Both the position numbers and the translations under genes were made by a program. Below are positions 33,806-43,585 of a DNA stretch of 64,000 nt, one piece after another. Position 1 is the first letter of the stretch, and the number at the start of each line of letters is the position of its first letter. The notes beneath the pieces were generated by a model. It ran no database searches. It worked only from the letters and a program-made list of their open reading frames with translations, and was not told the origin of the DNA. Source of the DNA: Paraburkholderia sp. BCC1886 (GTDB taxonomy: Bacteria; Pseudomonadota; Gammaproteobacteria; Burkholderiales; Burkholderiaceae); NCBI RefSeq assembly GCF_900996245.1, contig NZ_CAAJGK010000039.1, positions 122,596 to 186,595 on the forward strand, given 5' to 3'.

Positions 33806-34582
33806 TCAGTGCGGCAGTTGCGCCGCGTGGCTGACGAGCGGCGCCGCGCTTTTTTCCGGCGGCAGCACGATTTCGTCGGCGATCATCTTGCCGTGTTCCA
33901 TCGAAATCTTGCGGTTGCACACGCGTGCGACCAGCGACGGATCGTGCGACGCCACGACGAGAACGGACGCCTTGCCGACCAGGCTCTCGAGCCGCTCGGC
34001 CGCCTTGATGCTGAACTCGGCGTCGCCCACGCTCAGCCATTCGTCCATGATCAGGATGTCGGCTTCGACGCTGGTCGAAATCGCGAACGCGAGGCGCAGC
34101 ATCATGCCGCTCGAGTAGGTGCGCACCGGCAGGTTCAGGTAATCGCCCAGTTCGCTGAAATCGGCGATCTCGTCGATCTTGCTGCGAATGCGCGCCGGCT
34201 TCAAGCCATCGAGAATGCCGCGCAGATAGATGTTTTCGAAGCCGGTCGCATCCGGGTCCAGCCCCATCGACACGTCGAGCAGCGACGCAATCTTGCCCTG
34301 CACCTTGAGCTCGCCGCGCACCGGCGCGTAGACGCCCGACAGCGTGCGCAGCAGCGTGGTTTTGCCGGACCCGTTGTGGCCGACGAGGCCGACGCGGTCG
34401 CCTTCGGTGAAGCTGAAGCTGAGGTCGTCGATCGCCTTGACGATCGCGTGACGCCCAGCGTCCTGACCGATCCGGCCGCCCGTCGTGAGATTGAGCACCG
34501 CCTTTTTCAGCGAGCGATGCGAGTTCTCGTAAATCGGGAATTCGACGGAGATGTGATGAGCAACAATCGAGGAAGAACTCAC
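33806..34582 (-). CDS. wzt: ABC transporter ATP-binding protein for O-antigen export (Wzt)
   Basis: ATPase of 258 residues that powers export of the finished undecaprenyl-linked polymer. Walker A is GHNGSGKTT (about 69-77), the signature YSSGMMLRLAFA replaces LSGGQ as usual in Wzt/KpsT proteins, Walker B is ILIMDEWLS and the switch His is in ASHDPS. It ends soon after the nucleotide domain and lacks the C-terminal glycan-binding domain of the O8/O9-type Wzt, so chain length is probably not sensed by that mechanism. The start is GTG 34582, four bases after the wzm stop; no ATG is available near the conserved N-terminus. Confidence 0.93.
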   Translation of the reverse strand: MSSSSIVAHHISVEFPIYENSHRSLKKAVLNLTTGGRIGQDAGRHAIVKAIDDLSFSFTEGDRVGLVGHNGSGKTTLLRTLSGVYAPVRGELKVQGKIASLLDVSMGLDPDATGFENIYLRGILDGLKPARIRSKIDEIADFSELGDYLNLPVRTYSSGMMLRLAFAISTSVEADILIMDEWLSVGDAEFSIKAAERLESLVGKASVLVVASHDPSLVARVCNRKISMEHGKMIADEIVLPPEKSAAPLVSHAAQLPH

Positions 34583-34586
34583 GATA

Positions 34587-35405
34587 TCAAAGCCAGTAAG
34601 GAACGCGATTACGGAAACGCTTCATCAGCAACTGCGCGAACGCGAAGCCGACGATCAGCAAGCCGATCGACCAGGCCCACGACTGCCAGTGCGTCGGGCG
34701 GCCGGTGAGCGGCGCGCGCACCGTTTCGATCAGGTGATACAGCGGGTTGTATTCGGCGACCCAGGCGCGGTCCTTGAGAATTTCCGGCGACCACATGACC
34801 GGCGTGAAAAAGAACACGACCTGAATCAGGTTGGTGACGATCGGCGGAATATCGCGAAAGCGCGCGCACAGCACGCCGAGCGTGACGCCGAGCCACACGC
34901 CGTGCAGCAGCAGCACGAACAGCGCGAACGGCACCAGCGCAAACTCCCAGCCCGGCCAATGGCCGAAGATGAGCAACAGCACCACGACCACCGGCAGGCT
35001 GTGCAGCAGAATCACGAAATTGCGCCACGCAATGCGGCACACGTGGACGGTGAGCGGCAGCCGGATCTGTTTGATGAGATACGCGGAGCCGATGAACGCG
35101 AGACAGCCTTCGTTGGCCACCGACGCCAGATACGCCCACACCACCAGACCTACCGCGAGATACGGCAGATACGCGGAGATTTCCTGATGCAGCAACGTCG
35201 AATACAGCGCGCCCAGCACCACCACCATGATGATCGTGCTCAGCGTGAACCAGAACGGTCCGAGCACCGAGCGCCGGTAGCGCTGCCGGATGTCGTGCCA
35301 GCCGAGCGTGCCCCAGACGCGCACCGCCTTCATGCCGACCAGCAGGTCGTCGTTCTCGGTGTGACGCGTGAGGTCTTCCGTGTCGTTGCTAAAACTGATA
35401 TCCAT
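34587..35405 (-). CDS. wzm: ABC-2 type O-antigen export permease (Wzm)
   Basis: Inner-membrane permease of 272 residues with six predicted helices. GWHDIRQRYRRSVLGPFW near the N-terminus is the conserved amphipathic interface region of Wzm/KpsM/TagG, and TPVMWSPEIL plus YNPLYHLIETVRAPLTG are family motifs in the second half. It forms the export channel with Wzt. ATG 35405 is chosen (MDISFSNDTED); a longer reading would add 28 unrelated residues. It follows rfbD by 126 bases. Confidence 0.93.
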   Translation of the reverse strand: MDISFSNDTEDLTRHTENDDLLVGMKAVRVWGTLGWHDIRQRYRRSVLGPFWFTLSTIIMVVVLGALYSTLLHQEISAYLPYLAVGLVVWAYLASVANEGCLAFIGSAYLIKQIRLPLTVHVCRIAWRNFVILLHSLPVVVVLLLIFGHWPGWEFALVPFALFVLLLHGVWLGVTLGVLCARFRDIPPIVTNLIQVVFFFTPVMWSPEILKDRAWVAEYNPLYHLIETVRAPLTGRPTHWQSWAWSIGLLIVGFAFAQLLMKRFRNRVPYWL

Positions 35406-35531
35406 TTCAAGTACGTCCGTAAATGTCGTCGAAGCGGACGATGTCGTGTTCGCCGGGAGAGTCGCAGCGAAACCAGATTTGCCGCGCACGCGGCGCTACG
35501 TCCCCGTGCCAAGTCCCCGTGTCACCCGTGC

Positions 35532-36458
35532 TCAGGAACGCCCGGCAGGCGACTTCGGAAAACCGTCCGTCAGGCACAACTGCAACGCGTCGCGCCAATG
35601 CGGCGCGGCCAGTCCGAATACACGCGCCAGCTTGTCGTTGGACATCCGCGAATTGGCGGGCCGGCTAGCCGGCGTCGGATAGTCGGCGGCGGGAATCGGC
35701 AACGCGTTCGGGCGGTTCGGCAGATCCGCGAGTTCGAAAATGGCGGACGCGAAACCGTGCCACGACGTCGAGTCCCCGGCACACAGGTGATAGATGCCGG
35801 AACGCTCGTTCCACCACGCCGCGCCGTCCTGCGCCGCAAACGCTTGCGCGGCCAGGTGAGCGGTGAGCGTCGCGATGGTGTTGCACCACGTGGGCGCGCC
35901 GAACTGGTCGGCCACCACCTTCAACTCGGGCCGATCGGCGCCGAGCCGCAGCATCGTCAGCAGAAAATTCTTGCCGCGCGTGCCGTACACCCAGCTCGTA
36001 CGCAGAATCAGATGATTCACGCCAGTCGCGGCAATCGCCTGCTCGCCGGCCAGCTTGCTGCGGCCGTAGGCGTTCTGCGGCGCGGTGGGATCGTCTTCGA
36101 CATAGGCGCTGTCTTTGCTGCCGTCGAACACGTAGTCGGTCGAATAGTGGATCAGCGCTGCGCCGAGTTTCTTCGCTTCTTCGGCGAGCACGCCGGGTGC
36201 CTCGCCGTTGATACGTGTGGCGAGCGCTTCTTCCTGCTCGGCCTTGTCGACCGCCGTGTAGGCGGCCGGGTTGACGATCAGCGCGGGCTGCACGTCGCGC
36301 ACCACCGCGCGGATCTGCGCCGGATTCGACAGGTCGAGCGTCGAGCGGTCGACCGCGACTACCCGGCCAAGACCCTGCAACGTCCGCGCGAGCTCGTAGC
36401 CCACCTGACCATTCACACCGGTGACGAGAATCGTCCGCCTGGCATCGTGTGCGCTCAT
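35532..36458 (-). CDS. rfbD: dTDP-4-dehydrorhamnose reductase
   Basis: Last enzyme of dTDP-L-rhamnose synthesis, 308 residues. It reduces dTDP-4-dehydro-6-deoxy-L-mannose with NADPH. Motifs are VTGVNGQVGYEL (residues 11-22, the RmlD-type GxxGQxG), NPAAYTAVDKAE, STDYVFDG and YGRSK (YxxxK), and RTSWVYG. It follows rfbC by 12 bases in the rfbBACD operon. ATG 36458. Confidence 0.96.
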   Translation of the reverse strand: MSAHDARRTILVTGVNGQVGYELARTLQGLGRVVAVDRSTLDLSNPAQIRAVVRDVQPALIVNPAAYTAVDKAEQEEALATRINGEAPGVLAEEAKKLGAALIHYSTDYVFDGSKDSAYVEDDPTAPQNAYGRSKLAGEQAIAATGVNHLILRTSWVYGTRGKNFLLTMLRLGADRPELKVVADQFGAPTWCNTIATLTAHLAAQAFAAQDGAAWWNERSGIYHLCAGDSTSWHGFASAIFELADLPNRPNALPIPAADYPTPASRPANSRMSNDKLARVFGLAAPHWRDALQLCLTDGFPKSPAGRS

Positions 36459-36470
36459 GCGGCCATTTCC

Positions 36471-37022
36471 TTATGCATACGTTTCGGCGTCGGCCAGGCG
36501 CTTGCCGGCCGCGTCTTTCGCGGCGAGCAGCGGCTCGAAGTCGATAGGCCACTCGATGCCGACCGCCGGATCGTTCCAGACGATGCTGCGTTCGTGCTCG
36601 GGAAACCAGTAGTCGGTCGTCTTGTACAGAAACTGCGCGGACTCGGACAGCACCACGAAGCCATGCGCAAAACCGGGCGGCACCCACAGTTGCCGATGGT
36701 TTTCCACCGACAGCGTGACGCCCACCCACTTGCCGAAATTCGGCGAGCTGCGGCGAATGTCCACGGCGACGTCGAACACCTCGCCTTCGACCACGCGCAC
36801 CAGCTTGCCCTGCGCATGCTCGATCTGATAGTGAAGACCGCGCAGCACGCCACGCGCCGAACGCGAATGGTTGTCCTGCACGAACTCCACGCCGGGCGCG
36901 ACCTTCTCGGCGAACTCCAGCGCGTTGAAGCTTTCGAAGAAGAAGCCCCGCGTGTCGCCGAACACCTTCGGCTCGATGATCCTGACTTCAGGCAGCGCGG
37001 TGGCGGTTACTTGGATGGCCAT
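36471..37022 (-). CDS. rfbC: dTDP-4-dehydrorhamnose 3,5-epimerase
   Basis: Cupin-fold epimerase of 183 residues. Motifs are [13 protein letters not shown], the catalytic His in GVLRGLHYQ, the active-site Asp/Lys region [23 protein letters not shown] and [13 protein letters not shown]. It acts third in the dTDP-rhamnose pathway. Its ATG 37022 lies inside the end of rfbA, a 16-base overlap, so the two are translationally coupled. Confidence 0.96.
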   Translation of the reverse strand: MAIQVTATALPEVRIIEPKVFGDTRGFFFESFNALEFAEKVAPGVEFVQDNHSRSARGVLRGLHYQIEHAQGKLVRVVEGEVFDVAVDIRRSSPNFGKWVGVTLSVENHRQLWVPPGFAHGFVVLSESAQFLYKTTDYWFPEHERSIVWNDPAVGIEWPIDFEPLLAAKDAAGKRLADAETYA

Positions 37023-37900
37023 GCAACTTGGTCCGTAAGAATGTTTTGCAGGTACTGCCCGTAAGCGTTCTTGGCAAGCGGTTTGGCGAGCGCCAGCAAC
37101 TGCTCGCCGTCGATCCAGCTCTGCCGGTAGGCGATTTCTTCAGGACACGCCACCACCAGACCCTGCCGCTTCTGCAATGTGGCGATGAAGGTGGCCGCTT
37201 CGATCAGCGAATCGTGCGTGCCCGTGTCGAGCCACGCGTAGCCGCGTCCCATGATCTCGACGTTGAGCGCCGCGTTGGCCAGATAGCGCGAATTGACGTC
37301 GGTGATTTCGAGCTCGCCGCGCGGCGACGGCTTGATGTCGGCCGCGATGTCGCACACCTGGTTGTCGTAGAAGTAGAGGCCCGTGACCGCGTAGTTCGAA
37401 CGCGGCTTGAGCGGCTTTTCTTCGATGGACAACGCGCGGAACTGCTTGTCGAACTCGACCACGCCGTAGCGTTCCGGGTCGTGCACGTGATAGGCGAACA
37501 CGGTGGCGCCTTCGTCTTTCAGATGCGCGTGCTCGAGCTGCTTCGCGAGATCGTGACCGTAGAAGATGTTGTCGCCGAGAATCAGCGCCGACGGGTCGTG
37601 GCCGACGAAGTCGCGGCCGATGATGAATGCCTGCGCAAGACCGTCCGGCGAAGGCTGGACCGCGTACTGGATATTCATGCCCCACTGGCTGCCGTCGCCG
37701 AGCATGGCTTCGAAGCGCGGCGTGTCCTGCGGTGTGGAGATGATCAATACGTCGCGTATGCCCGCCACCATCAGCGTGGACAGCGGGTAGTAGATCATCG
37801 GCTTGTCGTACACCGGCAGCAACTGCTTGGAAACCACATGCGTGATCGGATACAGGCGGGTGCCCGATCCGCCCGCGAGAATAATGCCTTTGCGCGCCAT
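37007..37900 (-). CDS. rfbA: Glucose-1-phosphate thymidylyltransferase
   Basis: First enzyme of dTDP-L-rhamnose synthesis, 297 residues, forming dTDP-glucose from dTTP and glucose 1-phosphate. It has the nucleotidyltransferase signature [14 protein letters not shown] (residues 7-20), [25 protein letters not shown] (metal-binding Asp) and [23 protein letters not shown] 37900 ([11 protein letters not shown]) is chosen because a longer reading adds 13 unrelated residues; the gap to rfbB is ten bases. Confidence 0.96.
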   Translation of the reverse strand: MARKGIILAGGSGTRLYPITHVVSKQLLPVYDKPMIYYPLSTLMVAGIRDVLIISTPQDTPRFEAMLGDGSQWGMNIQYAVQPSPDGLAQAFIIGRDFVGHDPSALILGDNIFYGHDLAKQLEHAHLKDEGATVFAYHVHDPERYGVVEFDKQFRALSIEEKPLKPRSNYAVTGLYFYDNQVCDIAADIKPSPRGELEITDVNSRYLANAALNVEIMGRGYAWLDTGTHDSLIEAATFIATLQKRQGLVVACPEEIAYRQSWIDGEQLLALAKPLAKNAYGQYLQNILTDQVAWPSK

Positions 37901-37910
37901 TGCCGTGCCT

Positions 37911-38972
<1,062 letters not shown>

Positions 38973-39118
38973 GAAATTCCCTTCTAGATGTTAGCGGCGG
39001 ATCGGCTGGCTGCTCGCCGCTCCGCGCGCCCCGCGTTGTGGTTTTCTTGTGTTCTGGTCGGCGCCCGGGCCGCCCCGCTGCTGATTGCGGACGCTTGGAC
39101 GCCATTTATGAAGCCCCG

Positions 39119-39124
39119 ATTATA
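39119..39124 (-). promoter_or_regulatory. Consensus -10 box for the rfbBACD-wzm-wzt operon
   Basis: A perfect TATAAT is read on the minus strand about 147 bases before the rfbB start. It is preceded by GGCTT; no -35 of good match is seen, so an activator may be needed. It is the only strong box in the 279-base spacer between the Rmd-like gene and rfbB. The start of the spacer is otherwise featureless. Confidence 0.45.
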
Positions 39125-39251
39125 AAGCCGCCCGGCCCAAAAACGAGCACCCTAACAACTTGAAACAGCTTGACAGGTTTGGTTTCCGGGGAAATCGGAC
39201 CGGCTTGCGAGGCCATACCGGCGACCGTCCAACGATGCCCCGACGCCGGCC

Positions 39252-40163
39252 TCAGGCCGCCAGCATCCAGCGCAACGTGTCCATGAACGGAATTGATTCG
39301 ACCGCCGGCACCAGCGTGCGCAACCGCGCCGGCGAACCGGCCAGCATCTTCACGTCGGTTTGACGGACGAAGGCCGGATTGACGTGAACCTCGAGTTCAT
39401 GACCGGTCAGATCGCTCGCTGCGGCGAGAATCTCACGCAACGTGTAGGGCGTGCCCGTGCAGACATTGACGGTGTCCGCCGCGGCGTCGGAGTCGAGCAA
39501 GGCTTCGTAGGCATTCACCACGTAGCGCACGTCGGAAAAGTCGCGCGCCACGTCGATATTGCCCAGTTCGATGGCGGGCTCGCGGCGGGCGAAATGCTCG
39601 ACGATTTTCGGGACGAGGAAGTTCGACGCCTGGCCGCGGCCGGTGTAGTTGAACGGCCGCACGATCAGAATGGGCAGCCGGTCGAACCACGTCCGCACCA
39701 TCGTTTCCATGGCCGCCTTGCTGGCCGCGTAGTGGTTGACCGGCGTGAGCGGGAAGCTTTCGTCGATGGCGTCGCTCGTCACGTTGCCATAAACGTTCGC
39801 GCTGCTTGCGATCAGCAGCTTGCGCGGCGTGTGACCGACGGCCGCGCACGCTTCCAGCAGATTCAGCGTACCGAGCACGTTGACGCGATAGAAGTCGAGC
39901 GGGTCCTGATGCCCGACGAAGCTAATTGCCGCGAGATGCACGATGTAGTCCGGGCGGACCGACGCGATGACGCGCCGGCAGTTGTCCGGCGAGGTGATAT
40001 CGAGCCGCACCCGCGTCTCGGTCTCGGGCCCATCGCGCCCCGCTATTGTTTCGATCACGGTATGACCGCGGCTGCGCAGCGTGTCGACCAGATAGTGGCC
40101 GGTGAAGCCACTCGCCCCGGTGACGAGCGTGCGGACCGGTTGTTTCGCATGAAGAGACGACAT
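39252..40163 (-). CDS. Rmd-like GDP-4-keto-6-deoxy-D-mannose reductase family protein
   Basis: Extended SDR of 303 residues. Motifs are LVTGASGFTGHYLVDTL (residues 12-28), HLAAISFVGHQDPLDFYRVNVLGTLNLLEA and SSANVYGN, YAASK (YxxxK) and RPFNYTGRGQ, a set I associate with GDP-mannose 4,6-dehydratase and Rmd. Rmd makes GDP-D-rhamnose from the dehydratase product; no gmd is in the window, so the substrate may come from elsewhere or be different. ATG 40163 has GGAGAA six bases upstream, better than two in-frame starts further upstream. The gene sits between rfbB and apaH, at the outer edge of the polysaccharide locus. Confidence 0.82.
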   Translation of the reverse strand: MSSLHAKQPVRTLVTGASGFTGHYLVDTLRSRGHTVIETIAGRDGPETETRVRLDITSPDNCRRVIASVRPDYIVHLAAISFVGHQDPLDFYRVNVLGTLNLLEACAAVGHTPRKLLIASSANVYGNVTSDAIDESFPLTPVNHYAASKAAMETMVRTWFDRLPILIVRPFNYTGRGQASNFLVPKIVEHFARREPAIELGNIDVARDFSDVRYVVNAYEALLDSDAAADTVNVCTGTPYTLREILAAASDLTGHELEVHVNPAFVRQTDVKMLAGSPARLRTLVPAVESIPFMDTLRWMLAA

Positions 40164-40367
40164 GCTTTCTCCGTTCACGAGGGTCATCCTGTTGTAGTGC
40201 AATAACACGAGCCATGCGGCGAATTGCCGACGATTCAGCGCTTTCCGGCCATGCGCGATGCGTTATCCGTGCAGCAAACGGGCTATTATGTCACGCTCGC
40301 TTGCTGCACTGCCCAACCCGGCATGCTCCGTGCATCACTGCGTGTATCGAACCGCACCGACTCCCCG

Positions 40368-41246
40368 ATGACACCTTCCCAAGCTTCTGCGCCAACCCCG
40401 TCGCCCCGTCCGGTCCCACTTGCATTCGGCGATCTGCAGGGCTGTCGCAAACCGTTCCAGCAACTGCTGGCCAAAGCCGCGCCATCGGCCGACACGCCGT
40501 TGTGGTTCGCGGGCGACCTGATCAATCGCGGCGCCGAATCGCTGGCGACGTTGCGCGACGTGATCGCGCTGGGCGAGCGGGCGGTGCCGGTGCTGGGCAA
40601 TCACGATCTGCATCTGCTGTCGGTGTCGGCGGGTATCCGCAAGTCGAAAAAAGGCGACACGATCGACGAGATTCTCAACGCGCCCGATGCCGCCGATCTG
40701 CTCGAATGGGTCCGGCATCGCCCGCTCGCCCATTTCGAGGACGGCATGCTGATGATCCATGCGGGTCTCCTGCCGCAATGGGACGTGAGCCTGACGCTGG
40801 AACTCGCGGACGAACTGCAGCGCGCCCTGCGCGCGCCGAACTGGAAGGAAACGCTCGCGGGCCTGTACGGCAACGAGCCGAACCGCTGGAAACCCGGCTT
40901 GAAGGGCATCGACCGGTTGCGGCTGACCTGCAGCGTGCTCACGCGGATTCGCTTCTGTAATGCCGAAGGGGTGATGGATTTCAGCAGCAGCGGCGGTTTG
41001 AACGCGGCGCCGGCGGGCTGCATGCCCTGGTTCGACGTGCCCTCGCGCAAGACCGCGGATGTCACCGTGGTGTTCGGTCATTGGGCCGCGCTCGGTTTGA
41101 CCCTGCGCGACAATCTGCTCGGACTGGATTCGGGCTGCGTGTGGGGCGAGAAGCTCTCGGCGGTGCGGCTGGCGCGCGACCCGGCGGAGCGCACGCTGAC
41201 TCAGGTCCAATGCGAAAGTTGCCGCGCTTCGGGCGGCGGCAACTGA
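40368..41246 (+). CDS. apaH: Bis(5'-nucleosyl)-tetraphosphatase, symmetrical
   Basis: Calcineurin-like metallophosphoesterase of 292 residues that cleaves Ap4A to two ADP. The metal-binding blocks are FGDLQGC (G-D-x-x-G), FAGDLINRG, LGNHDLHLL and IHAGLLPQWD, then VVFGHWAALGL. ATG 40368 is preferred; the reading frame stays open 48 codons upstream without conserved sequence. In Burkholderia O-antigen loci apaH is the usual chromosomal flank of the rhamnose genes, as here. It is divergent from the Rmd-like gene. Confidence 0.94.
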   Translation: MTPSQASAPTPSPRPVPLAFGDLQGCRKPFQQLLAKAAPSADTPLWFAGDLINRGAESLATLRDVIALGERAVPVLGNHDLHLLSVSAGIRKSKKGDTIDEILNAPDAADLLEWVRHRPLAHFEDGMLMIHAGLLPQWDVSLTLELADELQRALRAPNWKETLAGLYGNEPNRWKPGLKGIDRLRLTCSVLTRIRFCNAEGVMDFSSSGGLNAAPAGCMPWFDVPSRKTADVTVVFGHWAALGLTLRDNLLGLDSGCVWGEKLSAVRLARDPAERTLTQVQCESCRASGGGN

Positions 41247-41279
41247 GAGGTTGAACGAAGCTTGGGCTTGGGCCCAGGC

Positions 41280-42152
41280 CTAGGCCGAACGGCCTGACTG
41301 ATCGACCGGCTCGTCGGGTGCCTGCGGCTGCATGCGAGGCGGCACGCTCGAGCCACCCTGCTCCGCGAACAACGCGCCCGCGCTGGCCGTACCGTTCTGC
41401 ATCTCGCGCAGCGCCGCACCGATCACCGCTTCCGCCTGCGCGGCCAACGTCCGCCGGTCGGGCCCCGCCGCCAGCGGTGCGCCGACATACACGTGAGCGG
41501 TCAACGGACCGCCTTGCAGCAGCAGATTTAGCGAATCGGCCAACGAGAGATCGTCGATATAAGCCGGCGCAGTGGATTGCCGCCCTTGCGCGTCTTCGTA
41601 CAGGATGCACAGCGGTTGCACCGGCGCCGCGGCCGACACCGCCGCCTGGAACAGGTTCGCGTGAAACGGCAGGAGCGCGAGTCCGCTGGAAGTGGTGCCT
41701 TCGGGGAACACGCACATCAATTCGCCCGCGCTCAAACGCTGCGACAATTCATGCATGATGCGCTTCGCGTCGCTGCGCTTTTCGCGCTGGATGAACACCG
41801 TATCCAGTTGCTGCGCGAGCCAGCCGACCACCGGCCAGTTGCGGATTTCGGCCTTCGAGACGAACGGCGTCGGCCGCCACGCGTTGATCACGTAGATATC
41901 GATCCACGAGATGTGATTGGCGACTACCAGCGCGCCACGCTCGAGCCGCGCCCCGTCGTTATGCACGACGAGGCGCATGCCGCAGAGGCGCAGCATTTTC
42001 AACGACCATTCCCGGTTGAGCATCTGGCGCCGCTCGGCGCCGGCATTCGGAAAACGGGTCGCCACGATCCACATGCCGTGCAGCAGATGCGCGACGAGAC
42101 GCGCTTTCTTCCAGGCCAGTGACGTCGATGACGCGGGGGGCGCGTTCTGCAT
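41280..42152 (-). CDS. 1-acyl-sn-glycerol-3-phosphate acyltransferase (PlsC family)
   Basis: Membrane-associated acyltransferase of 290 residues for phospholipid synthesis. It has the catalytic NHISWID (H-x4-D, about 85), FIQREKRSDAKR, and FPEGTTSSGLALLPFHANLF (the glycerol-3-phosphate-binding block). The N-terminal helix (AHLLHGMWIVATRF) may anchor it. ATG 42152 is chosen from the conserved region; a longer reading overlaps the pyrC end region and lacks similarity. The C-terminal 35 residues are Gln/Pro-rich and probably disordered. It follows the pyr genes by 25 bases and may be co-transcribed. Confidence 0.9.
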   Translation of the reverse strand: MQNAPPASSTSLAWKKARLVAHLLHGMWIVATRFPNAGAERRQMLNREWSLKMLRLCGMRLVVHNDGARLERGALVVANHISWIDIYVINAWRPTPFVSKAEIRNWPVVGWLAQQLDTVFIQREKRSDAKRIMHELSQRLSAGELMCVFPEGTTSSGLALLPFHANLFQAAVSAAAPVQPLCILYEDAQGRQSTAPAYIDDLSLADSLNLLLQGGPLTAHVYVGAPLAAGPDRRTLAAQAEAVIGAALREMQNGTASAGALFAEQGGSSVPPRMQPQAPDEPVDQSGRSA

Positions 42153-42177
42153 GGTCGGCGTTTTCTTTGACGGACGA

Positions 42178-43485
42178 TTAGCGCTGCTCGAAGGCGATGT
42201 GACCCGACACCACGGTGGCCCGCACACGCGCCGGCAACTCGTAGCCGAGGAACGGCGAGTTGTGCCCCTGGCTCTTCAGCGCGCGCGGCTCGACGCGCCA
42301 GTAAGCGTGGCGATCGAACACGCACAGGTCGGCCACGCTGCCCACCGCGAGGCGACCGGCGACTGGCAGGTTCAGCACGTCGGCCGGCGCGGTGGTGATG
42401 CGGTTAAACGCTTTGGCGAGCGGCAAGCCCGCTTCGTCGGCCCACTTCACCGTCAGCGACAGGAACAGCTCGAGGCCGGTCGCGCCCGGCGTGGCTTCGG
42501 CGAACGGCAACAGCTTTTCGTCGTCGTCCACCGGCGTGTGATCCGAACAGATCGCGTCGATCGTGCCGTCGACCAGCCCCGCGCGGATCGCTTCGCGATC
42601 GCGCTGCTGGCGCAGCGGCGGATCGAGCCGGAACTGCGCGTCGAAGTAGCCGATGTCGAGGTCGATCAGGTGCACGTGGTTGATGGTCACGTCGCACGAG
42701 ACCGGCAGGCCTTCGGCCTTGGCCGCGCGCATCAACTCGATGCCCGCCGCCGACGATACGTGCGACAGATGCACGCGCGCGCCCGTCACGCGGACCAGTT
42801 CGAAAATCGTGTGCAGCGCGATGGTTTCCGCCGATACCGGCACGCCCGACAGGCCGAGACGCGACGCCAGCGGCCCGCTCGCGGCCACGCCGCCGCGGCC
42901 GAGATACGCGTCCACGGGACGCAGCCACACGGTGAAGCCATACGTCTTCGCGTATTGCAACGCACGCATCAGCACCTGCGTGTCGACCACTGGGACGTCG
43001 GCCTGCGAAAAGCCGATGCAGCCCGACTCCGTCAACTCGACCATCTCGGTGATGACCTGCCCTTTCAGCCCGACCGTCAACGCGCCGAGCGGGTACACGT
43101 GCGCCTGGTTCAGATTGCGCGCGCGGAACTTGAGCATTTCGACGAGACCGGGTTCGTCGAGCGTCGGATCGGTGTCCGGCGGACAGACGAGGCTGGTCAC
43201 CCCGCCCGCGAGCGCCGCCGCCATTTCGGATTCGAGCGTGGCCTTGTGCTCGTAGCCCGGTTCGCGCAGACGCGCGGACAGATCGACGAGACCCGGCGCG
43301 ATGTGCAGGCCGCGTGCGTCGATCGTGCGCTCGGCCTGGAAGCCGGCCGGTGCGGCCGGTGCGGCCGGTGCGTCCGGTGCCTTACCGAGGCCGACGATCT
43401 TGCCCGCGGCGATGAATACGTCCTGCTGCTGTTCGGTGCCCGCTACCGGATCGATCAGCGTGCCGCCTTGAATATGAATCTGCAT
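42178..43485 (-). CDS. pyrC: Dihydroorotase-like protein, probably inactive PyrC' partner of PyrB
   Basis: Amidohydrolase-fold protein of 435 residues. The active enzyme's metal motif D-x-H-x-H-x-REPG reads DLSARLREPG here, so both metal His residues are gone. The late DHAPH block reads SDHTPVDDD. This is the pattern of the non-catalytic PyrC' that stabilises aspartate transcarbamoylase in pseudomonads and relatives, so a structural role with PyrB is the best reading, and a working dihydroorotase must be encoded elsewhere. HLSHVSSAAG and VTINHVHLID are retained. A stretch of nine-base repeats encodes Ala-Pro-Ala-Ala-Pro near residues 36-47. It lies downstream of pyrB, 100 bases away. Confidence 0.88.
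   Translation of the reverse strand: MQIHIQGGTLIDPVAGTEQQQDVFIAAGKIVGLGKAPDAPAAPAAPAGFQAERTIDARGLHIAPGLVDLSARLREPGYEHKATLESEMAAALAGGVTSLVCPPDTDPTLDEPGLVEMLKFRARNLNQAHVYPLGALTVGLKGQVITEMVELTESGCIGFSQADVPVVDTQVLMRALQYAKTYGFTVWLRPVDAYLGRGGVAASGPLASRLGLSGVPVSAETIALHTIFELVRVTGARVHLSHVSSAAGIELMRAAKAEGLPVSCDVTINHVHLIDLDIGYFDAQFRLDPPLRQQRDREAIRAGLVDGTIDAICSDHTPVDDDEKLLPFAEATPGATGLELFLSLTVKWADEAGLPLAKAFNRITTAPADVLNLPVAGRLAVGSVADLCVFDRHAYWRVEPRALKSQGHNSPFLGYELPARVRATVVSGHIAFEQR
43345..43380 (-). repeat. Nine-base tandem repeat within pyrC'
   Basis: Four copies of GGCCGGTGC (plus-strand reading; the last has one mismatch) encode a Pro/Ala run in the N-terminal part of the dihydroorotase-like protein. 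Because the unit is a multiple of three, copy changes would not shift the frame; they would lengthen a surface loop. Confidence 0.75.
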
Positions 43486-43543
43486 GCGCTGCCTTATTTT
43501 TCCACTAGGTGTTCAGCTGGTTTCTGCGTAACTGGGTGTTCGT

Positions 43544-43575
43544 GCGTCGGTGCGTCGGTGCGTCGGTGCGTCGGT
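43544..43575. repeat. Four perfect eight-base repeats between pyrB and pyrC'
   Basis: GCGTCGGT is repeated four times without interruption in the 100-base spacer between the two pyrimidine genes. It is not coding. Slippage could change the spacing, with unknown effect on coupling of the genes. Confidence 0.8.
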
Positions 43576-43585
43576 GAGTTACCGC

